From the NCBI RefSeq assembly GCF_007644035.1, contig NZ_VMTV02000663.1, positions 28,445 to 92,444 of the forward strand: DNA of 64,000 nucleotides, in the 5' to 3' direction. Both the position numbers and the translations under genes were made by a program. Of this stretch, positions 27,140 to 36,088 are shown in pieces (the first letter of the stretch is position 1; each line of letters begins with the position of its first letter). Under the pieces are notes generated by a model, which was not told the origin of the DNA, searched no databases, and saw only the letters and a list, made by a program, of their open reading frames with translations. The stretch is from Vogesella mureinivorans. Its GTDB lineage: Bacteria > Pseudomonadota > Gammaproteobacteria > Burkholderiales > Chromobacteriaceae.

Positions 27140-28006
27140 ATGATTTTAAGCATGACAGGCTTTGCCTCTACCACCCGCGAGTTTCCGGGTGGCCTGTTGT
27201 CGATCGAGCTGCGTGCGGTCAATCACCGCTATCTTGACGTGCAAATGCGCCTGCCGGAAGAGCTGCGCATTATCGAACCACAATTGCGCGAGCTGATCGG
27301 CGGCCGCGTGACCCGCGGTAAAGTGGAATGCCGCATCGGCCTGAACCAGACCGACAATGATACCCCACAGCTGGAGCTGAACCGCGACACCGTACAACGC
27401 CTGCTGGCAGTCAGCGCCGAAGTACGCGAGCTAGCCCCGCAAGTACGCGACCTGGGCATGGGCGAGCTGCTGCGCTGGCCTGGCGTGCTCAAATCGAACT
27501 CGCTGGCGCCGGAAGTGCTGCACCAGCTGTGCCTGGAAGGCCTGAACGCCGTACTGGGCGACTTCCGCGATACCCGCGGGCGCGAGGGCAGCAAACTGGC
27601 CCAGGTACTGCAAGACCGGATCAGCGGTATGGACCGCATTATCGCAGACGTCAAACCACGCCTGCCGGTGATTCTGGAAGCTTACCGCACCAGGTTGGCC
27701 GCACGCCTGCAAGAAGCACTGGGCAATGTAGACGACGATCGCATCAAGCAGGAATTTGCCCTGTTTGCCCAGAAGATCGATGTAGACGAAGAGCTGGAAC
27801 GCCTGACGACCCACCTGGCGGAAGTACGCCGCATCCTGAAAACCGGTGGCCAGGTTGGCAAACGCCTGGACTTCCTGATGCAAGAGCTGAACCGCGAAGC
27901 CAATACGCTAGGCTCCAAATCGGTTTCCACCGAAACCACCCAGGCCTCGGTAGAGCTGAAAGTGCTGATAGAACAGATGCGCGAGCAGATCCAGAACGTG
28001 GAATAA
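27140..28006 (+). CDS. yicC: YicC family endoribonuclease
   Basis: This 288-residue member of the YicC/YloC family is known in E. coli as an RNase that can target small RNAs. It starts SMTGFASTTREFPGG, has the conserved VNHRYLDVQMRLPEELR and RGKVECRIGL, and ends with the strongly conserved GKRLDFLMQELNREANTLGSK. GGGAG precedes the ATG. It is a single gene with a very strong terminator. Confidence 0.93.
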   Translation: MILSMTGFASTTREFPGGLLSIELRAVNHRYLDVQMRLPEELRIIEPQLRELIGGRVTRGKVECRIGLNQTDNDTPQLELNRDTVQRLLAVSAEVRELAPQVRDLGMGELLRWPGVLKSNSLAPEVLHQLCLEGLNAVLGDFRDTRGREGSKLAQVLQDRISGMDRIIADVKPRLPVILEAYRTRLAARLQEALGNVDDDRIKQEFALFAQKIDVDEELERLTTHLAEVRRILKTGGQVGKRLDFLMQELNREANTLGSKSVSTETTQASVELKVLIEQMREQIQNVE

Positions 28007-28032
28007 GCCTGCCCCGCAGCGCAAGCAATACC

Positions 28033-28072
28033 GCAAGATGCCGCCCGGTAACCGTACCGGGCGGCATCTTGC
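28033..28072 (+). terminator. Very long perfect hairpin after yicC
   Basis: An uninterrupted 18-bp stem (GCAAGATGCCGCCCGGTA, loop ACCG) is followed by only a short T stretch (TTTGAT). It is unusually long and stable for a simple terminator. Confidence 0.8.
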
Positions 28073-28128
28073 TTTGATACGTCTGGCAGCACACTGCGGG
28101 CAGGCATTCCACTCGCACAAAAATTTTC

Positions 28129-28156
28129 TAAAGTTTGGCCGGGGCTGGACCGATAA
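28129..28156 (+). promoter_or_regulatory. Sigma-28 (FliA) promoter of flagellin 1
   Basis: TAAAGTTT, 12 bases, ACCGATAA. The consensus is TAAAGTTT-N11-GCCGATAA. It lies 75 bases before the flagellin ATG. Confidence 0.85.
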
Positions 28157-28230
28157 GGGTACATAGCCTGCAGCACTACACAGTGCCAAGCAGATAAGGA
28201 AATCAAAATTAAGTTGTAAGTGAGGAAATC

Positions 28231-29100
28231 ATGCCAATCATCGTAAACAGCAACATTGCATCCCTGAATGCCCAGCGCAACCTGAACCAATCGAACACTG
28301 CACTGGCTACCTCCCTGCAGCGCCTGTCTTCCGGCCTGCGAGTGAACTCCGCCAAAGACGATGCCGCCGGTCTGGCCGTTGCAGAAGGCATTACCTCCCA
28401 GGTTCGCGGTAACCAGCAAGGTGTACGTAACGCCTACGATGGTATCTCGATGGCACAAACGGCCGAAGGCGCACTGGGCCAGATTACCAACAACTTGCAG
28501 CGTATCCGTGAACTGGCCACCCAGGCATCCAACGCTTCGGTTTCCAGCACCAACCGCTCGCAGCTGCAAAAAGAAACCGACCAGCTGACTCAGGAAATTG
28601 CCCGTATCGTGCAAACCACCGAGTTCAACGGCGCCCAGCTGCTGACCGGCTCCGGCACCGCAGGCTTTACCTTCCAGGTGGGTTCGCAAGGCTCGGCTAA
28701 CTTCCAGATCAGCACAGCCAGCGGTATCGATATGACTACGTCGGCCAGCGGTGGTATTGCCTTTGCTGCAGCCAGTGCGGTAACGGGCACAGGCGCAGTA
28801 GACATCACCACCCAAGCAAATGCTTCTGCCGCGCTGAACTCGCTGGATACGGCCATCAGCAACGTAACCAACGTGCGTGCCACCTTCGGTGCGGTACAAA
28901 ACCGCTTCGAGGCGGTGATTGCCAACACACAAAACTATATCGAGAACCTGAGCGCGTCGCGTAGCCGCATCATGGATGCCGACTTTGCCTCCGAAACGGC
29001 CATGATGACCCGTAACCAGATTCTGCAACAGGCTGGCACCTCGATTCTGGGCCAAGCCAACCAGGTACCCCAAGCCGCCCTGTCTCTGCTGCGCGGTTAA
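28231..29100 (+). CDS. fliC: Flagellin 1
   Basis: This is the filament protein of the flagellum. The 289 residues comprise the D0/D1 ends (VNSNIASLNAQRNLNQS, LQRLSSGLRVNSAKDDAAG; C-terminal LSASRSRIMDAD, NQILQQAGTSILGQANQ) and a short Ser/Thr/Ala-rich middle (about 150-210) that replaces the large outer domains. Those serines and threonines are possible O-glycan sites. GAGGAA precedes the ATG. A close paralogue follows at 29376, and the glycan gene cluster begins about 7 kb downstream. Confidence 0.96.
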   Translation: MPIIVNSNIASLNAQRNLNQSNTALATSLQRLSSGLRVNSAKDDAAGLAVAEGITSQVRGNQQGVRNAYDGISMAQTAEGALGQITNNLQRIRELATQASNASVSSTNRSQLQKETDQLTQEIARIVQTTEFNGAQLLTGSGTAGFTFQVGSQGSANFQISTASGIDMTTSASGGIAFAAASAVTGTGAVDITTQANASAALNSLDTAISNVTNVRATFGAVQNRFEAVIANTQNYIENLSASRSRIMDADFASETAMMTRNQILQQAGTSILGQANQVPQAALSLLRG

Positions 29101-29151
29101 TGAAAAATGGCTCATGCCCAGACATGAGCCAAGCAAGCAATACCTCACTTT

Positions 29152-29174
29152 GCCGGCCTTTGGCCGGCTTTTTT
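29152..29174 (+). terminator. Terminator after flagellin 1
   Basis: GCCGGCC, TTT, GGCCGGC then six T residues. A second hairpin, GGCTCATG/CATGAGCC, lies just before it (29109-29130). Confidence 0.9.
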
Positions 29175-29291
29175 CATTTCTGACCGCCTTTTGCCATACC
29201 GCCGTCTCTTGTTTCCAGCTTCCCGCTTACCGATTTTTCAACACCTTCACGCATGACATATCGAAGCCGACGCCGAGTATAAAAAAAATCC

Positions 29292-29318
29292 TAAAGTTTG
29301 CTAAAGACACGACGATAA
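29292..29318 (+). promoter_or_regulatory. Sigma-28 (FliA) promoter of flagellin 2
   Basis: TAAAGTTT, 11 bases, GACGATAA, with consensus spacing. It lies 58 bases before the ATG. Confidence 0.88.
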
Positions 29319-29375
29319 GCGCTATGACACCCCAGTTTTCTACTGGGTTAGTCAATAAAATAACGGAGATTAAAA

Positions 29376-30242
29376 ATGCCTATCATCGTAAACAGCAACA
29401 TAGCGTCTCTGAACGCTCAAAGGAACTTAAACCAGTCCAACTCGGCCTTGTCTACGTCCCTGCAACGCCTGTCTTCCGGTTTACGCGTAAACTCGGCAAA
29501 AGACGATGCAGCAGGCTTGGCCGTATCGGAAGGTTTGAACTCGCAAATTCGCGGTAACCAGCAAGGTGTACGTAACGCCTACGACGGTATCTCGGTAGCG
29601 CAAACTGCCGAAGGTGCACTGGGCCAGATTACCAACAACCTGCAACGTATCCGTGAGCTGGCTACCCAGGCATCCAACGCCTCGGTATCCAACACCAACC
29701 GCTCGCAGCTGCAAAAAGAAACCGACCAGCTGACTCAGGAGATTGCACGTATCGTGCAAACCACCGAGTTCAACGGCGCCCAGCTGCTGACCGGCTCCGG
29801 TACTGCTGGTTTTAACTTCCAGGTAGGTTCGCAAGGCTCGGCCAACTTCCAGATCAGCACTGCCAGCGGTATCGATATGACTACCTCGGCCAGTGGCGGC
29901 ATCGCCTTTGCTGCTGCCAGTGCGGTAACAGGTACCGGCGCAGTAGACATCACCAGCCAGTCCAACGCTTCTGCCGCGCTGAACGCACTGGATACTGCCA
30001 TCAGCAACGTCACCAACGTACGCGCTACCTTTGGTGCGATACAGAACCGTTTTGAAGCAGTGATCGCCAACACTCAGAACTATGTAGAAAACCTGAGTGC
30101 CTCGCGTAGCCGTATCGTGGATGCAGACTTTGCATCTGAAACCGCCACCCTCACGCGTAACCAGATTCTGCAACAGGCAGGTACGGCGATTCTGGGCCAG
30201 GCAAACACAGTGCCGCAGGCTGCACTGTCCCTGCTGCGCTAA
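29376..30242 (+). CDS. Flagellin 2
   Basis: This second filament protein has 288 residues and is almost identical to flagellin 1 at both ends and even in the middle (GSQGSANFQISTASGIDM is shared). Differences are scattered (MM to TL near the C-terminus, T to N in the centre), which points to a fairly recent tandem duplication followed by some drift. It has its own sigma-28 promoter and a GGAG ribosome site. It may be a minor or condition-specific filament subunit. Confidence 0.95.
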   Translation: MPIIVNSNIASLNAQRNLNQSNSALSTSLQRLSSGLRVNSAKDDAAGLAVSEGLNSQIRGNQQGVRNAYDGISVAQTAEGALGQITNNLQRIRELATQASNASVSNTNRSQLQKETDQLTQEIARIVQTTEFNGAQLLTGSGTAGFNFQVGSQGSANFQISTASGIDMTTSASGGIAFAAASAVTGTGAVDITSQSNASAALNALDTAISNVTNVRATFGAIQNRFEAVIANTQNYVENLSASRSRIVDADFASETATLTRNQILQQAGTAILGQANTVPQAALSLLR

Positions 30243-30261
30243 GCAGTTTGGTAAAATGGTG

Positions 30262-30292
30262 GCCCCCTCTACAGCTATACTCTAGAGGGGGC
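30262..30292 (+). other. Stem-loop between flagellin 2 and flaG, no T run
   Basis: A 10-bp stem (GCCCCCTCTA with TAGAGGGGGC, 11-base loop) ends just before the flaG ribosome site GGAGGT. Without a T run it is more likely an mRNA-stabilising 3' structure or a partial attenuator than a full terminator. Confidence 0.6.
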
Positions 30293-30314
30293 GATCGCCT
30301 TGGAGGTATACATC

Positions 30315-30728
30315 ATGCAGATTGGTGCAATGCCTAACTCTCAGCCGGTGGTGGCACTAAGCAGCCGCCAGCAGCAAGAGTTACCCGTACAGCTGTCCGC
30401 CGATGAGCGGCCGGCTGTCACACCCGAAACCACTAAAGCCGTTGCTGGCGTAGCCGATACAAAACAACAGGCTAACAGCAAAGATGCCAAAGAAAAGCCG
30501 CCCAGTGCCAGTGAGCTGGCGGACGCAATAAAAAAACTGAACGAGGCGGTAAAACTGTACAAAGGTGACCTGCAATTTACGGTGGATGAAGATACCCAAT
30601 TGCAAGTCGTCAAGGTAGTAGACCGCGGCTCGAAAGAGCTGATACGGCAGATCCCCTCTCCCGAGGTCGTCCGTATTGCCAAGGCAATTGACGAATTCAG
30701 CAGCCTGTTCATACGGGATCAGGCCTGA
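30315..30728 (+). CDS. flaG: FlaG family protein
   Basis: This 137-residue protein has the FlaG domain in its C-terminal half (LNEAVKLYKGDLQFTVDED, QVVKVVDRGSKELIRQIPSPEVV) and a disordered N-terminal part. FlaG influences filament length in several polar-flagellated bacteria. GGAGGT lies 7 bases before ATG 30315, which is preferred over the TTG at 30300. It sits between the flagellins and fliD, the usual order. Confidence 0.9.
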   Translation: MQIGAMPNSQPVVALSSRQQQELPVQLSADERPAVTPETTKAVAGVADTKQQANSKDAKEKPPSASELADAIKKLNEAVKLYKGDLQFTVDEDTQLQVVKVVDRGSKELIRQIPSPEVVRIAKAIDEFSSLFIRDQA

Positions 30729-30758
30729 CACTTCATCACGCATGGAAGGTAAGACAGC

Positions 30759-32156
30759 ATGGCATCCATTACGACAGCTGGCAGCAACTTTGATGTACAG
30801 GGCCTGGTTTCCCAGCTGATGTCCCTGGAGCAGGCCCCGCTTACCGCCAGCAAGAAAAGACAGTCCGAGTACAACAACCAGCTCTCGTCCCTGGGCAAGC
30901 TGAAATCCACCCTGTCCGACTTTCAAACCAGCATGCGTGGCTTGCTGTCCGGTACGGCACTAAACGTGACCAAAGCGGAAAGCAGCGATAGCACCACCAT
31001 CAAGGCCACCTCGGATTTCACCGCCTCGGCCGGTACCTACGTGATGAATGTCACCAGTCTGGCCTCGGCACAGACGCTGGCACTGTCATCGTACGCTGGT
31101 GGTAGCGGTGCCATTGCCTCGGCCACCACAGCACTGGGCAATACGGCAGGCAACCTGACCTTCAGCTTTGGCGATGGCAAAACCGGCACCGTTGCGCTGT
31201 CCGCAGGCGCTTCCCTGCAGGATATTTCATCCGCCATCAACTCCGCCGGCCTGGACGTAGCCGCCTCGGTAGTGAATAGCGGTGCCGAAGGTTACAAACT
31301 GGCACTCACCAGTAAAAACAGCGGTAACGCTGGCGCTTTTAGCCTGTCGGGTGGTGCAGCACTGGGCGTAGGTTTTCTGGATTTTGACCGTACCAGCAGC
31401 GATGCGGCCAACCTGGCCAAGCGCACCGCCGCCCCCAGTGATGCCGTCATGACCATCAACGGGGTCACGGTGACCGCTTCAAGCAACAAGGTCAGCGGCG
31501 TGATGACCGGGCTGGACGTGACGCTGTATAAAACCGGTGCCGCCACACTGACGGTGACACGGGACAACGACACCGTACTGAAGAACGTGCAGGCCTTTGT
31601 GGACGGTTACAATAAAATCGATGCCCAGGTCGACGAGATGTACAAACAGACCGGCTCAACCGTCACCGATGCCTCCGGCAAAACCATTGGCACCACCTCC
31701 CGCGTAGATGGCTCGGTACGCATGCTGATGCAGTCGCTCTCCAATGAACTGAATACCGGTATCAGCGGGCAGGACCTGTCCAGTGGCTTTGGCTTCATGA
31801 GCCAGATTGGTATCAGCCTGCAAAAAGACGGAACGCTGAAACTGGACAGTGAAGTCTTTAAAAAGGCGCTAGACAAAGACCCGGTGGCGGTAGCCAGAGT
31901 ATTCAGCAACCCGAATGAAGATGGTTTCGCTGACCGGCTGAACAAAAAAGTCAGTGACATGCAGGGCACCGAAGGCATGCTGCAAATGCGTACCACCAGC
32001 CTGAACCAGCAGGTGCGCTACGAAACACAACGTCAGCAGCAGATACAGGCAGCGCTGGACGACAAACAAAAAGCCCTGCTGGGCCAATATTCACGCCTGG
32101 ACGCAGCGCTGGCAAAAATGAAAACGCAAAGCAGCTACTTGTCAGCTGGTCTTTAA
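30759..32156 (+). CDS. fliD: FliD, flagellar filament cap
   Basis: FliD forms the cap under which flagellin monomers assemble. The 465-residue protein has the FliD N-terminal domain (SNFDVQGLVSQLMSLEQAP), the central repeated beta domains with VTSLASAQTLAL, and the C-terminal coiled coil (LKNVQAFVDGYNKIDAQVD, then QYSRLDAALAKMKTQSSYLSAG by its ends). Length is normal. AAGGT precedes the ATG. Confidence 0.95.
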   Translation: MASITTAGSNFDVQGLVSQLMSLEQAPLTASKKRQSEYNNQLSSLGKLKSTLSDFQTSMRGLLSGTALNVTKAESSDSTTIKATSDFTASAGTYVMNVTSLASAQTLALSSYAGGSGAIASATTALGNTAGNLTFSFGDGKTGTVALSAGASLQDISSAINSAGLDVAASVVNSGAEGYKLALTSKNSGNAGAFSLSGGAALGVGFLDFDRTSSDAANLAKRTAAPSDAVMTINGVTVTASSNKVSGVMTGLDVTLYKTGAATLTVTRDNDTVLKNVQAFVDGYNKIDAQVDEMYKQTGSTVTDASGKTIGTTSRVDGSVRMLMQSLSNELNTGISGQDLSSGFGFMSQIGISLQKDGTLKLDSEVFKKALDKDPVAVARVFSNPNEDGFADRLNKKVSDMQGTEGMLQMRTTSLNQQVRYETQRQQQIQAALDDKQKALLGQYSRLDAALAKMKTQSSYLSAGL

Positions 32157-32184
32157 TATCAGGCCACACCGAGGAAATTAAGTA

Positions 32185-32607
32185 ATGAACCGACTGGCGC
32201 TACAGCAGCTCAACAAAGCCTATAAACAGGACGCTCTCGAGGCTTCGGTATATGGCGCAAGCCAGGTAGGGCTAATCGTCATGCTGTACGAAGGGGCGAT
32301 TACCGCCCTGCAAAAAGCACAGCAGGAAATCGCACAAAACAATTACATCGAAAAAGGGCGCCTGATCGGCAAAGGCCTGGAAATCATCAACGGCCTGGAT
32401 ACGGTCCTGGATTTGAACAAGGGCGGGGAAGTGTCGGCCAACCTGCGCGAGCTGTACGTCTACATGAAACACAGACTGGGCGTAGCCAACAGCAAAAACG
32501 ATGCAGATATCCTGCAGGAAATCATCAAGCTGCTGGACGAACTGCTGGGTGCCTGGCGCCAGCTGGATAAAATGCAAGGTGCCTCCCTGCGAGGGGGCAA
32601 AATCTGA
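32185..32607 (+). CDS. fliS: FliS, flagellin export chaperone
   Basis: FliS binds the flagellin C-terminus before export. The 140-residue protein shows the family pattern LIVMLYEGAITALQKA, IEKGRLIGKGLEIINGL, LRELYVYMKHRL and a helical C-terminus. Its stop codon overlaps the start of the next gene by one base. Confidence 0.94.
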   Translation: MNRLALQQLNKAYKQDALEASVYGASQVGLIVMLYEGAITALQKAQQEIAQNNYIEKGRLIGKGLEIINGLDTVLDLNKGGEVSANLRELYVYMKHRLGVANSKNDADILQEIIKLLDELLGAWRQLDKMQGASLRGGKI

Positions 32608-32915
32608 TGCCAGCCACCTCGTTGCAACAGGCGGCAGAAAGCTATGCCCACCTTACCAGCGAGATGATGGTGCTCTGCCAGGAAGGTGCATGGGAAGCCT
32701 GGCTCGTACTGGAAGAACAGCGCGGCGATATTTTCCAGCAACTACAACACCTGATGCAGACAAGCCCTATGCAAGAGCCAATCCGTGCCATATTAAAAGA
32801 GGCGCTGGCGCAAAATGATGCCATGCAGGTCATGGTGGCCGCACGCCACGAGGTACTGGCAGGGGAAATCAGTAATACCCGTCAGCAACAGAAAATCAGC
32901 AGCACTTACCGCTAG
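32607..32915 (+). CDS. fliT: FliT-like flagellar chaperone
   Basis: This is a 102-residue, all-helical protein directly coupled to fliS (ATG overlaps the fliS stop). Position, size and heptad-like composition (SEMMVLCQEGAWEAWLVLEEQR) fit FliT, the chaperone of FliD, which is poorly conserved in sequence. Assignment rests mostly on context. Confidence 0.7.
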   Translation: MPATSLQQAAESYAHLTSEMMVLCQEGAWEAWLVLEEQRGDIFQQLQHLMQTSPMQEPIRAILKEALAQNDAMQVMVAARHEVLAGEISNTRQQQKISSTYR

Positions 32916-32959
32916 CAAGGGCCTTCCGCCGTGTCGCGGTAAGCACGCAGGAGCCAGCG

Positions 32960-33355
32960 ATGAATACTACCGATTGGTTGTTGTTTTTGATTGTGGTGTT
33001 ACAGTCCGGCATCGTTTTCTGGCTGTGGCGGCGTATTGACATGATCGAATCAGAGCGGCGGGTAGAGGCCAGTACCTTTGACCACCTGCAGCGCCAGATC
33101 AGTGCCATGCAACGCAGCCTGCAAGAAGCCTCGCAAGCCAAACCTGCCGCTGCCGCGCCACCACCCGCGCCCCCCGCCAGAACCGTATTACGCCAGCAGC
33201 CCCTGGCCACCACGGAGGGCGCTAGCCCTTACAACCAGGCGATCGAATTGTTCAAGCGTGGTTTTTCTACCGCCGACGTAGCAGAACGCTGCGGCATCTC
33301 CCGCAGTGAAGCCGAATTGATCCTTTCTCTTTACCGTAACAGCCCCACCGCATGA
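32960..33355 (+). CDS. DUF2802 family membrane-anchored protein
   Basis: This 131-residue protein has one N-terminal membrane segment (LLFLIVVLQSGIVFWLW), a short coiled coil, a Pro/Ala-rich linker and a C-terminal DUF2802 helix-turn-helix-like domain (AIELFKRGFSTADVAERCGI, SRSEAELILSLYR). The family is common among flagellar genes of beta- and gammaproteobacteria, but its role is not known to me. Its stop overlaps the fliK start. Confidence 0.85.
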   Translation: MNTTDWLLFLIVVLQSGIVFWLWRRIDMIESERRVEASTFDHLQRQISAMQRSLQEASQAKPAAAAPPPAPPARTVLRQQPLATTEGASPYNQAIELFKRGFSTADVAERCGISRSEAELILSLYRNSPTA

Positions 33356-34863
33356 TTTCGCCGTTGTTACCCGGCCTGTCCGGTACGCAAACCGGTGCTG
33401 CCGAGCTAGCCGGCAGCCCGCTTACGCCCGCCCAGGCCATCAAGCTTGGCCGGGAGCAAGGCCGTTTGCTGCTGGAAGCCAGCAGTACACCGGCCCGCAT
33501 GCCCGCGCTGCAAAGCGGCGAAACCCTGCTGGCCCAGGTCAGCGAGCGGCTGCCCGATGGCAAGTTGGCCGCACAGATCAAAGGCGAGCCCTTTATCCTG
33601 ACCGTGCCGCAAGATGGCAAAGTAGAAGGCGAGGCGCTACGCCTGCGGGTAGCCACCACACAGCCGCTGTCTTTTTTCCTGCTGGATGGCGACGACCTTA
33701 AACCCCCGCCCTCCCCGGCAGACCAGATCGCCGCCCGGCAGTCGCAGGCACTGGCCAACGCCATGCAGCTGGCCGCCAGCAGCGAAGGGGTGGCGCTGGA
33801 AACCCTGTCGCAGCCCACCGGTAAAATGCCGGCCTTCCAGACGGGCGAGTGGGTGATGGCCAAAGTAGCCGAGCGCTTGCCCGACGGCAGCGCGGCCGTA
33901 CTGGTAAAAAATGCAGCCTTTACGCTGAAGGCGCCCGGTGATGGCCAGGCGCTGCGCGCCGACCCGCTATTGCTGCGCGTGCGCAGTACCGAGCCGGTGC
34001 TCAGCTTTCAGCAAGTGGACATGCCACAGGCGGCGGAAACCGACAAGTCGGCCGCTGTCACGTTCAGCACGGCGTCACGCTATTTATCCAGCCTGCTCAC
34101 CGTTGCCGGTGGCAATCATGCGGCCAACCAGAGCCCTGGCGCGAGCCTGCTCACCCAGCTGCCACCCGGCATGGCGGGCCAGCTGGCCACCGGTAGCAGC
34201 CCGCTGGCCGCCACCATCAACAGCCAGCTGGCTGCCAGCCTGGCCGCTACCCCCCCCGCCCTGCACACCACGGCTGCCCACGCAGCACTGCTAGCCGACC
34301 CGGCCCAGCCCGCACAGGAAAGCGAAACCCGCCTGAAGGCCACCGTTGAAAAAAGCGGTGTGTTTTATGAGGCGCACCAAAAAGCCTGGGCCAATGGCCG
34401 CCTGTCGCTGGACGAGCTCAAGCAAGAGCCACAAGCCAGGCTGGCGAGTGCCCTGCCCCCCGAGCCCAGCGGCAAAAGCGCTGTCACGCAGGAAATCGGC
34501 CACCTGGTACAACGCCAGCTGGATACGCTGGAGCAAAAGCAGTTTGTCTTTACCGGCCAGGCCTGGCCCGGCCAGCTGGTGCAATGGCAGATCCAGCCGG
34601 AAGAGCCTGGCGAGCGTGAGGCGAACGGGCAGCAGGACATGCGCGCTTGGCATACCAACCTGGCTTTAAGCCTGCCGGCACTGGGCGGCTTGGCCGCACG
34701 TATCCGCATGGTAGGCAACCAGATCCAGCTCACTTTTGACACCGACAACCCCGAGGCTGCCGCCATGATTGAGCAGCACAGACAGCAGCTGGCAGGCTCC
34801 ATGGAAGCCGCCGGGCTTGCTCTGGCCAGCTTGCAGGTAAGACATGAAACAGGCTCGCCTTGA
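33352..34863 (+). CDS. fliK: FliK, flagellar hook-length control protein
   Basis: This 503-residue secreted ruler protein has a long Ala/Pro/Gln-rich N-terminal part with two similar blocks (LQSGETLLAQVSERLPDGK and FQTGEWVMAKVAERLPDGS) and the C-terminal hook-length domain (VQWQIQPEEPGE, NLALSLPALGGLAARIRM, NQIQLTFDTDNPEAAAMI). The internal duplication is visible at about residues 45-75 and 160-190. It overlaps the next gene by 20 bases. Confidence 0.85.
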   Translation: MISPLLPGLSGTQTGAAELAGSPLTPAQAIKLGREQGRLLLEASSTPARMPALQSGETLLAQVSERLPDGKLAAQIKGEPFILTVPQDGKVEGEALRLRVATTQPLSFFLLDGDDLKPPPSPADQIAARQSQALANAMQLAASSEGVALETLSQPTGKMPAFQTGEWVMAKVAERLPDGSAAVLVKNAAFTLKAPGDGQALRADPLLLRVRSTEPVLSFQQVDMPQAAETDKSAAVTFSTASRYLSSLLTVAGGNHAANQSPGASLLTQLPPGMAGQLATGSSPLAATINSQLAASLAATPPALHTTAAHAALLADPAQPAQESETRLKATVEKSGVFYEAHQKAWANGRLSLDELKQEPQARLASALPPEPSGKSAVTQEIGHLVQRQLDTLEQKQFVFTGQAWPGQLVQWQIQPEEPGEREANGQQDMRAWHTNLALSLPALGGLAARIRMVGNQIQLTFDTDNPEAAAMIEQHRQQLAGSMEAAGLALASLQVRHETGSP

Positions 34864-35203
34864 TCACCGCCGCTCGGCGGTAGCACTCAGCTATAAAGAA
34901 GGCGCCAACGCCCCGTCTGTGGTGGCCAAAGGCTACGGCCAGATGGCCGAGCGCATTATCGAGCAAGCCAAAGACGCTGGCGTGTTCGTGCACGACTCGC
35001 CCGAGCTGGTCAACCTGCTGATGCAGGTAGACCTGGATAGCCACATTCCGCCCGAGCTGTACCGTGCCGTGGCCGAAATCCTGGCCTTCGTTTATTTTCT
35101 GGAACAACAAGCCAAAGGCGAAAAAATCGACTTTGCCCAGTGGCTGGCCATGCGCCGGCCGCCTCCTCTTGCTGTGCAAACCAACTCTGGAGCCAATCAA
35201 TGA
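34844..35203 (+). CDS. Stand-alone FlhB C-terminal domain homologue
   Basis: This 119-residue protein corresponds to the cytoplasmic domain of FlhB, the export switch (AVALSYKEGANAPSVVAKGYG, MAERIIEQAKDAGVFVHDSPELVNLLMQVDLDSHIPPELYRAVAEIL by its parts AERIIEQAK and IPPELYRAVAEIL). It has no membrane segments, and the self-cleavage NPTH motif is absent. Overlap with fliK, whose product contacts FlhB, supports a role in the substrate switch. Similar FhlB-type proteins occur next to fliK in other bacteria. Confidence 0.85.
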   Translation: MKQARLDHRRSAVALSYKEGANAPSVVAKGYGQMAERIIEQAKDAGVFVHDSPELVNLLMQVDLDSHIPPELYRAVAEILAFVYFLEQQAKGEKIDFAQWLAMRRPPPLAVQTNSGANQ

Positions 35204-36066
35204 AAGTGGGATATATCGGCCTGGGCATCATGGGCCGCCCGTGTGTCATCAACCTGTTAAAAGCCGGCTTTGATGTAACGGTCTGGGCACGCCGCCAGGC
35301 ATCGGCCACGGCGCTGATCGATGGCGGGGCGCACTGGGCGCCCAGCGTGGCCGAGCTGGCCGCGCAAGTGGACGTGCTGATCAGTAATGTGTCGGATACC
35401 GCTGATGTCGAGCAGCTGCTGCTGGGCCCCGATGGTGTCGCCACCACCGCCAGGCCCGGCCTGGTGTGCGTGGACATGAGCACCATCTCGCCGATTGGCG
35501 CCCGCGATATCGCGCAAAGGTTGGCCGCAAGCGCTGTGACTTTCCTGGATTGCCCGGTATCCGGTGGTGAGGTCGGTGCCATCAATGGCACGCTCACCAT
35601 CATGGTGGGCGGCGACGCCGCCGCGCTGGACAAGGTACGCCCGGTACTGGCGGCCATGGGGCAGACCATCACCCACATCGGTGATAGCGGTGCCGGCCAG
35701 GTCGCCAAGGCTTGTAACCAGATTGCCGTGGGTGTCGGCATTGCCGCAGTGGCCGAGGTGATGAAGCTGGCGCAGGCCTGCGGTGTGGACCCGGCACCGG
35801 TACGCCAGGCACTGCTGGGCGGCTTTGCCGGCAGCAAGGTGCTGGATGTGCATGGCCAGCGCATGATCGACGACAACTACGCCCCCGGCTTCAAAGCCAA
35901 GCTGCATCAGAAAGACATGGGGATCGTGCTGGATACCGCGCGCGAGCTGGGCATACGCCTGCCAGAGGCTGAACGCGTGGCCGGCCTGATTGGCCAGTTG
36001 GTCGCCCAGGGCGAGGGCGAGCTGGACTCGTCTGCCATTGCGCGGCTGATCTGGCAACAAAACTAG
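35200..36066 (+). CDS. Beta-hydroxyacid dehydrogenase (GarR/GlxR-like)
   Basis: This 288-residue NAD(P)-dependent oxidoreductase of the 3-hydroxyisobutyrate dehydrogenase family is closest in feel to 2-hydroxy-3-oxopropionate (tartronate semialdehyde) reductase. It has the dinucleotide site GYIGLGIMGRP, the substrate loop DCPVSGGEVGA, and the catalytic lysine in VAKACNQIAVG. ATG 35200 overlaps the previous stop (ATGA). It has no obvious flagellar role, so the coupling is probably incidental. It has a terminator after it. Confidence 0.85.
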   Translation: MKVGYIGLGIMGRPCVINLLKAGFDVTVWARRQASATALIDGGAHWAPSVAELAAQVDVLISNVSDTADVEQLLLGPDGVATTARPGLVCVDMSTISPIGARDIAQRLAASAVTFLDCPVSGGEVGAINGTLTIMVGGDAAALDKVRPVLAAMGQTITHIGDSGAGQVAKACNQIAVGVGIAAVAEVMKLAQACGVDPAPVRQALLGGFAGSKVLDVHGQRMIDDNYAPGFKAKLHQKDMGIVLDTARELGIRLPEAERVAGLIGQLVAQGEGELDSSAIARLIWQQN

Positions 36067-36088
36067 GCAGCACCACCAGGCGCACCAT

